Origin: Caulobacter sp.
GTDB taxonomy: Bacteria; Pseudomonadota; Alphaproteobacteria; Caulobacterales; Caulobacteraceae
Reading direction: 5' to 3'
NCBI GenBank assembly: GCA_016125585.1
Contig: WGLL01000002.1
Span: forward strand, 124,001 to 188,000
DNA length: 64,000 nucleotides
Shown: positions 46,050 to 55,267 of the stretch, in pieces
How positions within the stretch are numbered: the first letter of the stretch is position 1
Layout of the letters: every line of letters starts with the position of its first letter
Notes under the pieces: model-generated
The model's database searches: none
What the model saw: only the letters and a program-made list of their open reading frames with translations
What the model was told of the DNA's origin: nothing
Translations under genes and position numbers: made by a program

Positions 46050-46637
46050 ATGACCACCCCCACTTCATCCCCGCGCATCGCCGGCCTTGTGCTGGCGGGC
46101 GGGCGCTCGCGCCGGTTCGGGGCCGAAAAGGCCGCCGCCCTGCTGCGGGGACAACCGTTGCTGGACTGGAGCCTGTCCGCCCTGCGGCCGGACTGCGCTG
46201 TCCTGGCGGTCAATGCGCCCGAAGGCTCAGCCGCGGCGGCCCTCGCCAAGGCGGGAAACCACCCTCTGCTTGCCGACGCGCCCGGGACGCCGGACGGCCC
46301 CTTGTCCGGCGTGGCGGCGGGGTTGGCTTGGGCTCTGGACCAGCAGGCCGACTGGCTCTTGACCGCGCCCTGCGACACGCCCCGCCTCCCGGCCGATCTG
46401 GCGCGCCGGCTGCTGGCGGCAGCGGGCGAGGGTCCCGGCGCCTCCGCCGTCAGCCCTGACGGCCGCCAGCCCCTCTGCGCCCTGTGGCGCCCCGCCCTGC
46501 TGGCGCCCCTGACGCTGGCCCTGGCGGCGGGGCATCCGCCCGTGCGAGCCTTTCAGGACGAAGCCGGCATGGCCCTGGCCCGGTTTGAAGACAGCGCCGC
46601 CTTCGTCAATTTCAACACTCCGGACGAGCAGGACTGA
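46050..46637 (+). CDS. mobA: Molybdenum cofactor guanylyltransferase MobA
   Basis: 195 residues. Nucleotide-binding loop LAGGRSRRFGAEKAAALL, the PCDTPRLPADLA metal site and the C-terminal FVNFNTPDEQ end are all characteristic. It attaches GMP to molybdopterin for DMSO-reductase-type enzymes. The Ior-type enzyme at 30-33 kb belongs to a family using the cytosine cofactor made by MocA, so MobA here serves other enzymes, or this is a broader family member. Confidence 0.9.
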   Translation: MTTPTSSPRIAGLVLAGGRSRRFGAEKAAALLRGQPLLDWSLSALRPDCAVLAVNAPEGSAAAALAKAGNHPLLADAPGTPDGPLSGVAAGLAWALDQQADWLLTAPCDTPRLPADLARRLLAAAGEGPGASAVSPDGRQPLCALWRPALLAPLTLALAAGHPPVRAFQDEAGMALARFEDSAAFVNFNTPDEQD

Positions 46638-46668
46638 GGGGCCCCGGCTCGGCGCGTCAGGCTCGGGC

Positions 46669-47112
46669 TCAGGCGGCGACCTGCTCGCGCAGCCGGGCGA
46701 TTTCCAGCCTCAGCTCATGTTCCCGCAGATCGGCCAGCCGCTCGCGCCGCCGGTCGTTGCGCCAGCCGAAGATCACGCCGGAGATGGCCCCCAGGCCGGT
46801 GAAGATGAAGGTCAGGGCCGAGCCGATCATCGCCCAGTCGATGGGCGAGGCCTCCTGCGCTGCGTCCGCCGCCCCCTGGGCCGCGCCCTGGGCGGCGGCG
46901 ACGGCGGTCTCGGCGGGGCTTTCCTCGATGGGCGCGGCCTGCACCGCCTCGACCACCGGGTCGATGGCCGCCTGCAGGGGATGGGTCTCCTCGACCTGGG
47001 CCGGGCGGATGACCACCGATCCGACGAACACCAGGCTGGCCAGGGCCATGACGATCAGGGCGCCGCGCCGCCGGGGCTTTCTGGCTGATTCCGCAAAATC
47101 CATCGTGCTCAT
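46669..47112 (-). CDS. Membrane protein with two helices and a C-terminal coiled coil
   Basis: 147 residues: basic N-terminus (ARKPRRRG), helix 1 (~18-36), an acidic Ala/Pro/Glu-rich periplasmic loop (~42-90), helix 2 (~92-114, ending GVIFGWRND) and a cytoplasmic coiled coil RRRERLADLREHELRLEIARL. No family recognised. Monocistronic, 3' of mobA and convergent with it. Confidence 0.6.
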   Translation of the reverse strand: MSTMDFAESARKPRRRGALIVMALASLVFVGSVVIRPAQVEETHPLQAAIDPVVEAVQAAPIEESPAETAVAAAQGAAQGAADAAQEASPIDWAMIGSALTFIFTGLGAISGVIFGWRNDRRRERLADLREHELRLEIARLREQVAA

Positions 47113-47405
47113 GATCCGTCCTCCCTGACGGTGATCGTTGCCGATGGCGACATCTGGCCAGACCCAACCTGACCGGCGAATGAACGGAAACGCGTTGCGG
47201 GTTCAGGAGGCGGAACCGCTTGCCGCGCGCCGCGCTTGATCAGTCCATGGACAGAAACCGGGACGCGCCGGCGCGGCGTGTGCACCGGCTGCGGACATCG
47301 GGGCCGTCAAAACGCCGTCTTCATACTCTGTCTATCATGATGGAGCGGCCGCGCCCGTCAGGTTAAGAAGCGGCCGGAAGACACCAGAGCAGGCAAGACC
47401 ACATC

Positions 47406-49373
47406 ATGGCCAACCCACAGGCGGGCGGACCCGGCGTCAGGCGTACGCCCCTGCAGGCGATCCTCTACTGGGGCATGGTGGTCGGCGTCTGGAGTCTGAT
47501 CTTCCTGGTGGCCTTCCTGGCGGTGTTCGCCATCGACCTGCCGGACGTCTCCAAACTCAATGAGGTCACCCGCCAGCCGTCGATCTCCTATCTCGACCGC
47601 TCCGGCGCCCTGATCGCGGTGCGCGGCAGCCAGTATGCGCCGCCGGTCGACCTCGACAAGCTGCCCGACTATGTGCCCAAGGCCTTCCTGGCCATCGAGG
47701 ACCGGCGCTTCTACTGGCACCCGGGGTTCGACCCCATCGGCATCGCCCGGGCCGGGGTCGCCAACCTGAAGGCCGGACATGTCGTCGCCGGCGGCTCGAC
47801 CATCACCCAGCAGCTGGCCCGCAACCTGTTCCTGACCCTGGACCAGAACTGGCGTCGCAAGGTGCAGGAGCTGATCCTGGCGGTCTGGCTGGAGGTCAAG
47901 TTCTCCAAGAAGGAGATCCTCGCCCTCTATCTGAACCGGGTCTATTTCGGCGCCGGGGCCTATGGCATCGAGGCCGCCTCGCAGCGCTATTTCAACAAGC
48001 CGGCCTCCAAGCTGACCCTCGGCGAGGCCGCCCTGCTGGCCGGGATGATGAAGGGGCCGTCGCGCTACAGCCCGGTCTCCGCCAGCGAGCGGGCCGCCAA
48101 ACGGGCCGACATCGTGCTCAGCGAGATGGTCCGCACCAAGGCCATCACCGAGGAGGAGCGGCAGGAGGCGATCAAGACCCCGGTGCGGGTCTCGGCCGTG
48201 CTGGCCAACCAGCGGGCGCAGTATTTCACCGACTGGATGGACGCCCAGGTGCGGGCCCTGGTCGGCGAGCCGACCGAGGACCTGATCGTCGAGACCACCC
48301 TCGACCTGCCGATCCAGGCCGCCGCCGAACAGGCGCTGCGGGCCGGGGTGGCCAAGAACAAGGCCGCCGGGGTCGAGCAGGGGGCCCTGGTCGCCCTCGA
48401 CGGCGAGGGCCGGGTGCGGGCCTATGTCGGCGGCGCCAACTACGCCGAGAGCCAGTTCGACCGCGCCTCCGTCGCCCGTCGCCAGGCCGGTTCGGCCTTC
48501 AAGCCCTTTGTCTATCTCACCGCCATGGAACAGGGGCGAAATCCCAATGTCATGGTGGTCGACGAGCCGCTGAAGATCGGCAACTGGGAGCCGCGCAACT
48601 ACAACGGCCGCTTCCAGGGCGCGATGACGCTGGAGACCGCCCTGGCCCAGTCGATCAACACCGTCGCCGCCCGGCTGGCCAATGAGGTCGGCACCGCCAA
48701 TGTCGCGGCGACCGCGCGGCGGCTGGGAATCACCTCGAAGATCCAGCTCGATCCCTCGATGGCGCTCGGCGCGGTCGAGGTCAGCCCGCTGGAGATGGCC
48801 CAGGCCTACGCCCCCTTCTCCAACGGCGGTTTCAAGGCCCGGGCCTGGGGCATCAGCCGCATCCGCACCGCCGCCGGCAAGGTGCTCTATGACCACAATC
48901 TGGAAAAGCGCGGACGCCAGCCGGTCATCGGCAGTCCGGCCCTGCCCTACATGAACCAGATGATGCGCCAGGTGGTCATTCGCGGCACCGGCGCCGGGGC
49001 GCGGGTTCCGGGCTTCGACATCGCCGGCAAGACCGGCACCACCAGCGATTATCGCGACGCCTGGTTCGTCGGCTACACCGGCGGCTTCGTGGTGGCGGTG
49101 TGGACCGGCAAGGACGACAACACCCCGATGCGCCGGGTGACCGGCGGCGGCGCCCCGGCCCAGATCTGGAAGAGCTTCATGGGTCAGGCCCTGCCGCGGC
49201 TGAAGGCCCAGCCCATCCCCGGCGGGGTGGTCACGCCGCCGCCGGCGCCGGGTCCCGATCCGATCGGCGACATCCTGACCGGCCTTGGCATGGGCAACGA
49301 CACGCCCCCCGCGCCCCAGCCCCGGGCCCCGACGCCGGAACCGGCCAGGCCGCCCGAGGAAGTGCCCTACTGA
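47406..49373 (+). CDS. Class A penicillin-binding protein (PBP1A family)
   Basis: 655 residues. N-terminal membrane helix (~20-43), a GT51 transglycosylase domain with E98 in AIEDRRFYWHPGFD, GGSTITQQLARN and KEILALYLNRVYFG, then a transpeptidase domain with S363-x2-K366 (GSAFKPF), S416-I-N and K542-T-G-T. The C-terminus from ~600 is Pro-rich and disordered. It polymerises and cross-links peptidoglycan. It is shorter than E. coli PBP1a, resembling the PbpX/PbpY-type enzymes of Caulobacter. Confidence 0.94.
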   Translation: MANPQAGGPGVRRTPLQAILYWGMVVGVWSLIFLVAFLAVFAIDLPDVSKLNEVTRQPSISYLDRSGALIAVRGSQYAPPVDLDKLPDYVPKAFLAIEDRRFYWHPGFDPIGIARAGVANLKAGHVVAGGSTITQQLARNLFLTLDQNWRRKVQELILAVWLEVKFSKKEILALYLNRVYFGAGAYGIEAASQRYFNKPASKLTLGEAALLAGMMKGPSRYSPVSASERAAKRADIVLSEMVRTKAITEEERQEAIKTPVRVSAVLANQRAQYFTDWMDAQVRALVGEPTEDLIVETTLDLPIQAAAEQALRAGVAKNKAAGVEQGALVALDGEGRVRAYVGGANYAESQFDRASVARRQAGSAFKPFVYLTAMEQGRNPNVMVVDEPLKIGNWEPRNYNGRFQGAMTLETALAQSINTVAARLANEVGTANVAATARRLGITSKIQLDPSMALGAVEVSPLEMAQAYAPFSNGGFKARAWGISRIRTAAGKVLYDHNLEKRGRQPVIGSPALPYMNQMMRQVVIRGTGAGARVPGFDIAGKTGTTSDYRDAWFVGYTGGFVVAVWTGKDDNTPMRRVTGGGAPAQIWKSFMGQALPRLKAQPIPGGVVTPPPAPGPDPIGDILTGLGMGNDTPPAPQPRAPTPEPARPPEEVPY

Positions 49374-49383
49374 GCACCCCGCT

Positions 49384-49514
49384 CATCCCGGCGAAGGCCG
49401 GGATCCAGCCGCCGGGGCGCGGAGACTTCGGCATGGCTGCGCTCACAGGCCGGCGGGCGGCCCGGCGTTCAGGCCTTGAGAACGCGCGGATGGGTCCAGG
49501 CCTTTGCCGGGATG
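49384..49514. repeat. Inverted repeat, CATCCCGGC family
   Basis: Left arm 49384-49407 (itself a hairpin, ATCCCGGC-GAAG-GCCGGGAT) and right arm 49492-49514 are complementary (CATCCCGGCAAAGGCC in the reverse). Between the PBP gene and the NtrZ-like gene; no gene inside. Confidence 0.75.
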
Positions 49515-49592
49515 CGCGGGATGGGTTGTCGGACATGCGCGGGCGGTCAGGGAAATCCTGAGCGCCGGATCAGACGATCGAAGCCGGCAGTC

Positions 49593-49997
49593 CTAGAACT
49601 TGAAGGTGGTCTCGAGGCGCACGCGGGGGGCCTCTTCCTTGTCGCCGGAGCGGCGAACCGGATTGTCGCGTTCCGAGGCCAGGCCCACGGCGCCGCCGAT
49701 GCGGAGCGAGGGGGTGACGCGGAAATAGGCGCCTGCTTCCAGATCCTTGGCGTCGGCCTCGCGGCCGACCGGCGCGCCGAGGCCCAGTTTGACGCCCCAT
49801 TTGCCGGTCTTGTTGTCGAACTGCAGGCTGCGTTCGGTCCGGGTCGGGCCGAGGCGGCTGTCGCGAAGGTCGAAATCGCCGCGGACGCGGAAATCGGCGG
49901 GCGGCTTGGTCGCCGGGGCGCTCTGGGCGTGGGCCATCCCCGCCGATCCGATCAGGACCAGCGCAGCCGTCGCCGCAATGTAACGCGCCTTGGTCAT
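49593..49997 (-). CDS. Small periplasmic protein, possibly NtrZ family
   Basis: 134 residues with a signal peptide (MTKARYIAATAALVLIGSAGMAHA). The mature part reads DFRVRGDFDLRDSR, then repeated beta strands (ERSLQFDNKTGKWGVKLGLG, LEAGAYFRVTPSLRIGGAVGL) ending RLETTFKF. This resembles the periplasmic NtrZ regulator that acts on the NtrY kinase in Caulobacter; I am recalling the pattern, not comparing it. No ntrY/ntrX here. Confidence 0.5.
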   Translation of the reverse strand: MTKARYIAATAALVLIGSAGMAHAQSAPATKPPADFRVRGDFDLRDSRLGPTRTERSLQFDNKTGKWGVKLGLGAPVGREADAKDLEAGAYFRVTPSLRIGGAVGLASERDNPVRRSGDKEEAPRVRLETTFKF

Positions 49998-50382
49998 GAC
50001 CTGCTCTAAGTGCCTTCCACCCCGGTGTCGCGCCGACGGATCGTGGACCGATCCTGTGCGCCACTCGGCATCATATAAGGGATCGGCGGCGCGCCCGGTC
50101 AACCGCCGCCACCGGACGGGTGACGATTCCCGCCTCGCCTGTGGCGGGAAGGTCACGAGATTCCTCATTGGACCTGAGCCTGCCATGATGTAGACGCACC
50201 GCTAAGGCGCAATACGCCGCCAGACCCGGTTCTCGGCCCGAATGGAAACATCAGGGCAAAGAGGGCAGGATCTGTCCGAAGATGGAGCATGAGGGTCGCG
50301 CTGGCCGGGTTCGGCGAGCGGCCTTCAGGGTCCAGTGACGATATCCGCGGGGCGGGGGCGAACGATTTTGGAGCACAGAGGC
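49998..50382. other. 385-bp divergent intergenic region
   Basis: It separates the NtrZ-like gene (minus) and the DUF3576 lipoprotein gene (plus). A minus-strand promoter fits at 50073-50102. Hairpins: GGATCG/CGATCC (50038-50054) in the minus-strand leader and TTCCCGCC/GGCGGGAA (50127-50150). I see no tRNA or further gene. Confidence 0.65.
50073..50102 (-). promoter_or_regulatory. Promoter for the NtrZ-like gene
   Basis: Read on the minus strand: TTGACC (complement of 50097-50102), 18 nt, TTATAT (complement of 50073-50078). Transcription would begin near 50065 and give a leader of about 68 nt containing a 6-bp hairpin. Confidence 0.5.
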
Positions 50383-50862
50383 ATGCGGTTTGCGCGCGGG
50401 GCGTTCAGGTTGAGCGCGGTAGTAGTGATGACGGCGGCCCTGGCCGCCTGCGGCACCAGCGGTCCCAGGACCGTCAAGGAGGGCGGCGGCGGCCTGTTCG
50501 GCTTCGGCGCCAAGAGCAAGGTCGACAAGGGAACGGAGATCGGCGTCAACAGCTACCTGTGGCGCGCCTCCCTCGACGTCATCGATTTCATGCCCCTGGC
50601 CTCGGCCGACCCCTACGGCGGCGTGATCATCACCGACTGGTACACCGACCCCAAGACCCCCGATGAGCGGTTCAAGGTCACCGTCTACATCCTCGACACC
50701 CGCCTTCGGGCCGACGCCCTGAACGTCACGGTGTTCAAGCAGGTCAACAACGGCGGAACCTGGACCGACGCCCCGACGGCGGCCCAGACCGAGGCGGACA
50801 TGGAAAACGCCATCCTCGACCGGGCCCGCAAGCTGCATCTGGCCAATATCGGCCTCAAGTAA
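50383..50862 (+). CDS. DUF3576 domain lipoprotein
   Basis: 159 residues from ATG 50383. The signal ends in a lipobox LAACGTSG (C at about residue 23). Mature protein: Gly-rich linker, then NSYLWRASLDVIDFMPLASADPYGGVIITDWY and ERFKVTVYILDTRLRADALNVTVFKQ, typical of DUF3576. Outer- or inner-membrane lipoprotein of unknown role. It sits just before leuS-lptE, the common place in alphaproteobacteria. Confidence 0.85.
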   Translation: MRFARGAFRLSAVVVMTAALAACGTSGPRTVKEGGGGLFGFGAKSKVDKGTEIGVNSYLWRASLDVIDFMPLASADPYGGVIITDWYTDPKTPDERFKVTVYILDTRLRADALNVTVFKQVNNGGTWTDAPTAAQTEADMENAILDRARKLHLANIGLK

Positions 50863-50869
50863 TCCCGGT

Positions 50870-50909
50870 TCAGCCTTCCCTCGCCGTCTGGCGCGCGGGG
50901 GAAGGCTGA
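50870..50909 (+). terminator. Hairpin between DUF3576 gene and leuS
   Basis: TCAGCCTTCCC (50870-50880) pairs perfectly with GGGAAGGCTGA (50899-50909) across an 18-nt loop. There is no clear T-run, so it may only partly terminate or act in the leuS leader. Confidence 0.5.
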
Positions 50910-50950
50910 CGGTTATTGCCGAGCGCGCGGCCGCGCCCTAAACACCGGCC

Positions 50951-53533
50951 ATGGCTCGCTATAATCCCAAGGAAAACGAGCCCAGGCAGCGCGACGCCTG
51001 GGCCAAGGCTGATGTGTTCCGCACGGCGGACGACGATACGCGGCCGAAATACTACATCCTCGAGATGTTCCCCTATCCGTCGGGGCGCATGCACATGGGC
51101 CATGTGCGCAACTACACCATGGGCGACGTGGTGGCGCGCTATCGCCGGGCCCAGGGCTATGCGGTGCTGCATCCGATGGGCTGGGACGCCTTTGGCATGC
51201 CGGCCGAGAACGCGGCCATGGAACGGGGCGTCCACCCCAAGGGCTGGACCTACGACAACATCGCGGCCATGCGCGAGCCCTTCAAGCTGCTGGGGACCTC
51301 GATCGATTGGTCGCGCGAGTTCGCCACCTGCGATCCCGAATACTATGGCCAGCAGCAGGCCTGGTTCCTGAAGCTGTACCAGAGCGGCCTGGTCTACCGG
51401 CGCGAGGCGACGGTCAACTGGGACCCGGTCGACATGACCGTCCTGGCCAACGAACAGGTCATCGATGGCCGCGGCTGGCGCTCCGACGCCCTGGTCGAGA
51501 AGCGCAAGCTGACCCAGTGGTTTCTGCGCATCACCGACTATGCCGACGCCCTGATCGAGGGGCTGTCGACCCTGGACCGCTGGCCCGACAAGGTCCGGCT
51601 GATGCAGGAAAACTGGATCGGCCGCTCGCGGGGCCTGCGCATGACCTGGCGCTGGTCGGGCGCCGCGCCCGCGGGGCTGGAAGACGGGCTGGAGGTCTAT
51701 ACCACCCGGCCCGACACCCTGTTCGGGGCCAGCTTCATGGCCATCGCCCCCGATCACCCCCTGGCCGAGCAGTTGGCGGCCGCCGATCCGAAGGTGGCCG
51801 AGTTCGTCGCCCGCTGCCGCGCCGGCGGGACCAGCGAGGCGGAGATCGAGGCCGGCGAGAAGCTGGGCCTGGAGACCGGCCTGTCGGTGGTCCATCCCTT
51901 CGATCCGTCCTGGACCGTGCCGGTGTGGATCGCCAACTTCGTGCTCATGGACTACGGGACCGGGGCCATCTTCGGCTGCCCGGGCCATGACCAGCGGGAC
52001 CTGGACTTCGCCCGCAAGTACGGCCTGCCGGTCAAGCCGGTGGTGCTGCCCTCCGACGCCCATCCGGCCACCTTCATGATCGGCTCGGAAGCCTATGTCG
52101 GGCCCGGCAAGATCTTCAATTCCGACTTCATGGACGGGATGACGATCGAACAGGCCAAGGCCGCCGCCATTGACCGCATCGAGGCCCAGGGTCAGGGCCA
52201 GGGCGCCACCGTCTATCGCCTGCGCGACTGGGGGGTCTCCCGCCAGCGCTACTGGGGCTGTCCGATTCCGATCATCCACTGCCAGGCCTGCGGTCCGGTC
52301 GGGGTGCCGCAGGACGAGTTGCCGGTGGTGCTGCCCGAAGACGTCAGTTTCGACGTTCCCGGCAATCCCCTGGCGCGGCATCCGACCTGGAAGCATGTCA
52401 AATGCCCGTCCTGCGGCGCCGACGCCCAGCGCGAGACCGACACCCTCGACACCTTCGTCGATTCCAGCTGGTACTTCGCCCGCTTCGCCAATCCGAACGC
52501 CGCCGAGCCGATCGACAAGGCCGCCGCCGACCGCTGGATGCCGGTCGACCAGTATATCGGCGGGGTCGAGCATGCGGTCCTGCACCTGCTCTACGCCCGC
52601 TTCATCACCCGGGCCCTGAAGGACCAGGGCATGCTGTCGGTCGAGGAGCCTTTCGCCGGGCTGTTCACCCAGGGCATGGTCACCCACGAGACCTACAGGG
52701 GCGCTGACGGCGCCTTCGTCGAGCCGGCCCAGGTCGAGTTCGCCACCGAGGGCGGCGCGCGGGTCGCCCGGGTGAAGTCCACCGGCGAGACCCTGACCAT
52801 CGGCGACATCGAGAAGATGTCGAAGTCGAAGAAGAACGTCGTGGCGCCGGAGGAGATCTTCGACACCTACGGCGTCGACGCCGCCCGCCTGTTCGTGATG
52901 AGCGACAGCCCGCCCGAGCGCGACGTGCAATGGACCAACGCCGGGGTCGAGGGCGCCAACCGCTTCATACACCGCGTCTGGAACGAGTTCGACAGCCAGC
53001 CGGAGGGCCCCGTCCCGCCGCTGACCGACGACCCGGCGGCGCTGGAACTGCGCCGCGCGGCCCACAAGCTGATCGGCGCCGTCGGCGACTCCATCGCCGG
53101 CTTCCGGTTCAACAGCGGCGTCGCGCGGCTGTATGAGTTCCTCGGCACGCTGCGGGCCCATCCCGCCGCCGGCGCCTCCGACGCGGTGCTGGCCGCCCGT
53201 CACGAGGCCCTGAGCATCCTGGCGCGGCTTATCAACCCCTTCGTGCCGCACCTGGCCGAGGCCTGCTGGACCCGGCTGGGCCAGCCCGGAATGATCGTCG
53301 ATGTCGCCTGGCCGCAGGCCGACGCCGCCCTGGTCGCCGACAGCGAGGTCGTGCTGCCGGTGCAGGTCAACGGCAAGCGTCGCGGCGAGGTCACGGTCGC
53401 CAAGGGCGCCGCCGAGGCTGACGTCCGCGCCCTGGCGCTGGCGGACCCGGCCGTTTCGGTCCACCTTGCCGGCCTGACCGTCCGCAAGGTGATCGTGGTG
53501 CAGGACCGTATCGTCAACATCGTGGCCAACTGA
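50951..53533 (+). CDS. leuS: Leucyl-tRNA synthetase
   Basis: 860 residues. HIGH motif as HMGHVRN in [20 protein letters not shown] as [10 protein letters not shown], and the CP1 editing domain with [14 protein letters not shown] and [15 protein letters not shown]. The zinc-type insertion Cys pairs (CQAC, CPSC) are in the second half. It charges tRNA-Leu and edits mis-charged isoleucine. Followed by lptE after 2 nt. Confidence 0.97.
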   Translation: MARYNPKENEPRQRDAWAKADVFRTADDDTRPKYYILEMFPYPSGRMHMGHVRNYTMGDVVARYRRAQGYAVLHPMGWDAFGMPAENAAMERGVHPKGWTYDNIAAMREPFKLLGTSIDWSREFATCDPEYYGQQQAWFLKLYQSGLVYRREATVNWDPVDMTVLANEQVIDGRGWRSDALVEKRKLTQWFLRITDYADALIEGLSTLDRWPDKVRLMQENWIGRSRGLRMTWRWSGAAPAGLEDGLEVYTTRPDTLFGASFMAIAPDHPLAEQLAAADPKVAEFVARCRAGGTSEAEIEAGEKLGLETGLSVVHPFDPSWTVPVWIANFVLMDYGTGAIFGCPGHDQRDLDFARKYGLPVKPVVLPSDAHPATFMIGSEAYVGPGKIFNSDFMDGMTIEQAKAAAIDRIEAQGQGQGATVYRLRDWGVSRQRYWGCPIPIIHCQACGPVGVPQDELPVVLPEDVSFDVPGNPLARHPTWKHVKCPSCGADAQRETDTLDTFVDSSWYFARFANPNAAEPIDKAAADRWMPVDQYIGGVEHAVLHLLYARFITRALKDQGMLSVEEPFAGLFTQGMVTHETYRGADGAFVEPAQVEFATEGGARVARVKSTGETLTIGDIEKMSKSKKNVVAPEEIFDTYGVDAARLFVMSDSPPERDVQWTNAGVEGANRFIHRVWNEFDSQPEGPVPPLTDDPAALELRRAAHKLIGAVGDSIAGFRFNSGVARLYEFLGTLRAHPAAGASDAVLAARHEALSILARLINPFVPHLAEACWTRLGQPGMIVDVAWPQADAALVADSEVVLPVQVNGKRRGEVTVAKGAAEADVRALALADPAVSVHLAGLTVRKVIVVQDRIVNIVAN

Positions 53534-53535
53534 AC

Positions 53536-54039
53536 ATGACCAGACCCGCCGGCCTTTTCGCGATCCTCGGCGCCCTGCTTCTGGCGGCGCCGCTGGGCGG
53601 CTGCGGCTTCACGCCCCTCTATGCGGCGCCTGGGGTCTCGCCGGGGCTGTCGGCGATCGAGACCATCGCGCCGGAGGGGCGCACCGGCGCCCTGCTGCGG
53701 GAATCCCTCGACGACGCCCTGGCCCATGACGCCGCCGCCCCGCCGCAATGGCGGCTGGAGCTGGCGCTGAAGGAACAGCGCATCCCGCGCGGCCGCCGCC
53801 CGGACGGCGTCGCCAGCCGCTACGAATATGTGGTCAACGCCGACTGGAAGCTGGTCTCCCGCGCCACCGGCGAGACGGCGGCCCAGGGCTCCAGCCGCGC
53901 CGAGGTGACCTTCGACCGCGCCGACCAGCCCTATGCCGCCATCGCCGCCCAGCAGGACGCCGAACAGAAGGTCGCCGACGAACTGGCCCGCAAGATCCAG
54001 ATGGACCTGGCGGTGTGGATGCTGAAACGCGGACAGTAG
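53536..54039 (+). CDS. lptE: LPS-assembly lipoprotein LptE
   Basis: 167 residues, signal with lipobox GGCGFTPLYA. It is the plug of the LptD translocon that places lipopolysaccharide in the outer leaflet. leuS-lptE-holA is the normal order in alphaproteobacteria; here a thioesterase and a TetR gene split lptE from holA. Confidence 0.9.
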   Translation: MTRPAGLFAILGALLLAAPLGGCGFTPLYAAPGVSPGLSAIETIAPEGRTGALLRESLDDALAHDAAAPPQWRLELALKEQRIPRGRRPDGVASRYEYVVNADWKLVSRATGETAAQGSSRAEVTFDRADQPYAAIAAQQDAEQKVADELARKIQMDLAVWMLKRGQ

Positions 54040-54097
54040 TCGCTGCGGGATCGGTCGCGCCGCCCCCGACCTTCACCCCTTCCCGGACCGCCACCCC

Positions 54098-54526
54098 CTA
54101 CCCGGGAAACGGCTGCAGGAACTGCTGCGCCGTCGCCTCGGCGATGAGCGTCTCGTCCTCGCGGCGGAACTCCGCCCGGACGGTGATCACCTGCCGGGTC
54201 GTGGCGAGGACCCGCGCCTCGATGGCCAGGGGAACCATGCGGGTCACCCGGATAAAATTCACCTGCAGGTTCAGGGTGCGGAAGGCCATGCCGTCCTCCA
54301 CCACGGTCATGGCCGCAAAGGCCAGGGCCTGGTCGGCCAGGGCGGCCAGATAGCCGCCGAACATCGAGCCGTCGCCATTGGCCAGGTCCGGCTGCGGCGT
54401 CCAGTGCTTGCGGATCCAGCCCGGGCCCCAGGCCTCCAGTAGACCCAGCTTCAGGGTCTCCACCACCGGCGGCGGCTGCGCCTGTCCGGCGATCAGGGCG
54501 TCGAGGCGTTGCGTGGCCCAGGTCAT
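54098..54526 (-). CDS. PaaI-type hotdog thioesterase
   Basis: 142 residues. The hotdog fold is seen in GSMFGGYLAALADQALAFAAMTVVEDGMAFRTLNLQVNFIRVTRM, with catalytic residues of the PaaI/DUF4442 type likely in the NGDGSMFGG turn. It hydrolyses acyl-CoA thioesters. Divergent from the TetR gene 93 bp away, which probably controls it. Confidence 0.85.
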   Translation of the reverse strand: MTWATQRLDALIAGQAQPPPVVETLKLGLLEAWGPGWIRKHWTPQPDLANGDGSMFGGYLAALADQALAFAAMTVVEDGMAFRTLNLQVNFIRVTRMVPLAIEARVLATTRQVITVRAEFRREDETLIAEATAQQFLQPFPG

Positions 54527-54562
54527 CTGCGGCTCCGGAAGGGTGGCGGGACCACAGAATAT

Positions 54563-54573
54563 GAGCAATGCTC
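54563..54573. promoter_or_regulatory. Possible TetR operator
   Basis: GAGCA-A-TGCTC is a short perfect palindrome midway between the thioesterase and TetR starts. It is only 11 bp, so low confidence. Confidence 0.3.
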
Positions 54574-54619
54574 GCGTTTTCGTACTCGGGTTCCGGCCCT
54601 GGGCCGGCGGAGGCCGGTG

Positions 54620-55255
54620 ATGAGCGACAATCCCCCTGATTGCGGGCGCGCCAGCCCCCGGCAAGCCCGCTCGCGCGCCTCGGTGGCGGCGATTCTCGAG
54701 GCGGCGGCTCAGGTTCTGGAGGCGAGGGGCGAGGTCGGTTTCAACACCAACGCCGTGGCGGCCCGCGCCGGGGTCAGCATCGGCGCCCTCTATCGCTACT
54801 TCCCCGACAAGCGCGCGATCCTGATCGCCCTGGCCAGGCGCGAGCGGGACGCGGTCGACGCCCGGCTGATGGCCGCCCTTACCTCGCCGCCGCCGGGCCT
54901 GGCGCCCGACCGGGCGGCGATCCGCGCCTTTCTCCATGCCTTCGAGGGTCGGCGAACGGCGCGCAGGGCGGCGGTGGTCGCGCTGCTGGCCGCCGATCCG
55001 GTCAGCGCCGACGGCTTCGCCGCCATGCCCCCGCCGCGCAATGCGGACGGCCAGGCCCTGACGCCGATCCAGGCCTTCGTCCTTTACCGGGCCGTGCACG
55101 GGGTGATGCGGGCGGCGGTGATGGAGGACCAGCCCTTCCTGCTGGACCCGGCGTTCGAGGATGAACTGGTCCGGCTGGGCCGCGCCTATCTCGGCCATGC
55201 CGATCCTGCTTCCGGCCGCCATTCCGACGGTGACGGGGCGCCAGACGCAGCCTAG
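54620..55255 (+). CDS. TetR family transcriptional regulator
   Basis: 211 residues. N-terminal HTH: AAQVLEARGEVGFNTNAVAARAGVSIGALYRYFPDKRAIL, the TetR signature. The C-terminal ligand domain is variable. Likely represses itself and the divergent thioesterase in response to an acyl compound (inference). RBS GGCGGAGG upstream. Confidence 0.9.
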   Translation: MSDNPPDCGRASPRQARSRASVAAILEAAAQVLEARGEVGFNTNAVAARAGVSIGALYRYFPDKRAILIALARRERDAVDARLMAALTSPPPGLAPDRAAIRAFLHAFEGRRTARRAAVVALLAADPVSADGFAAMPPPRNADGQALTPIQAFVLYRAVHGVMRAAVMEDQPFLLDPAFEDELVRLGRAYLGHADPASGRHSDGDGAPDAA

Positions 55256-55267
55256 ATTGACGCCTGC

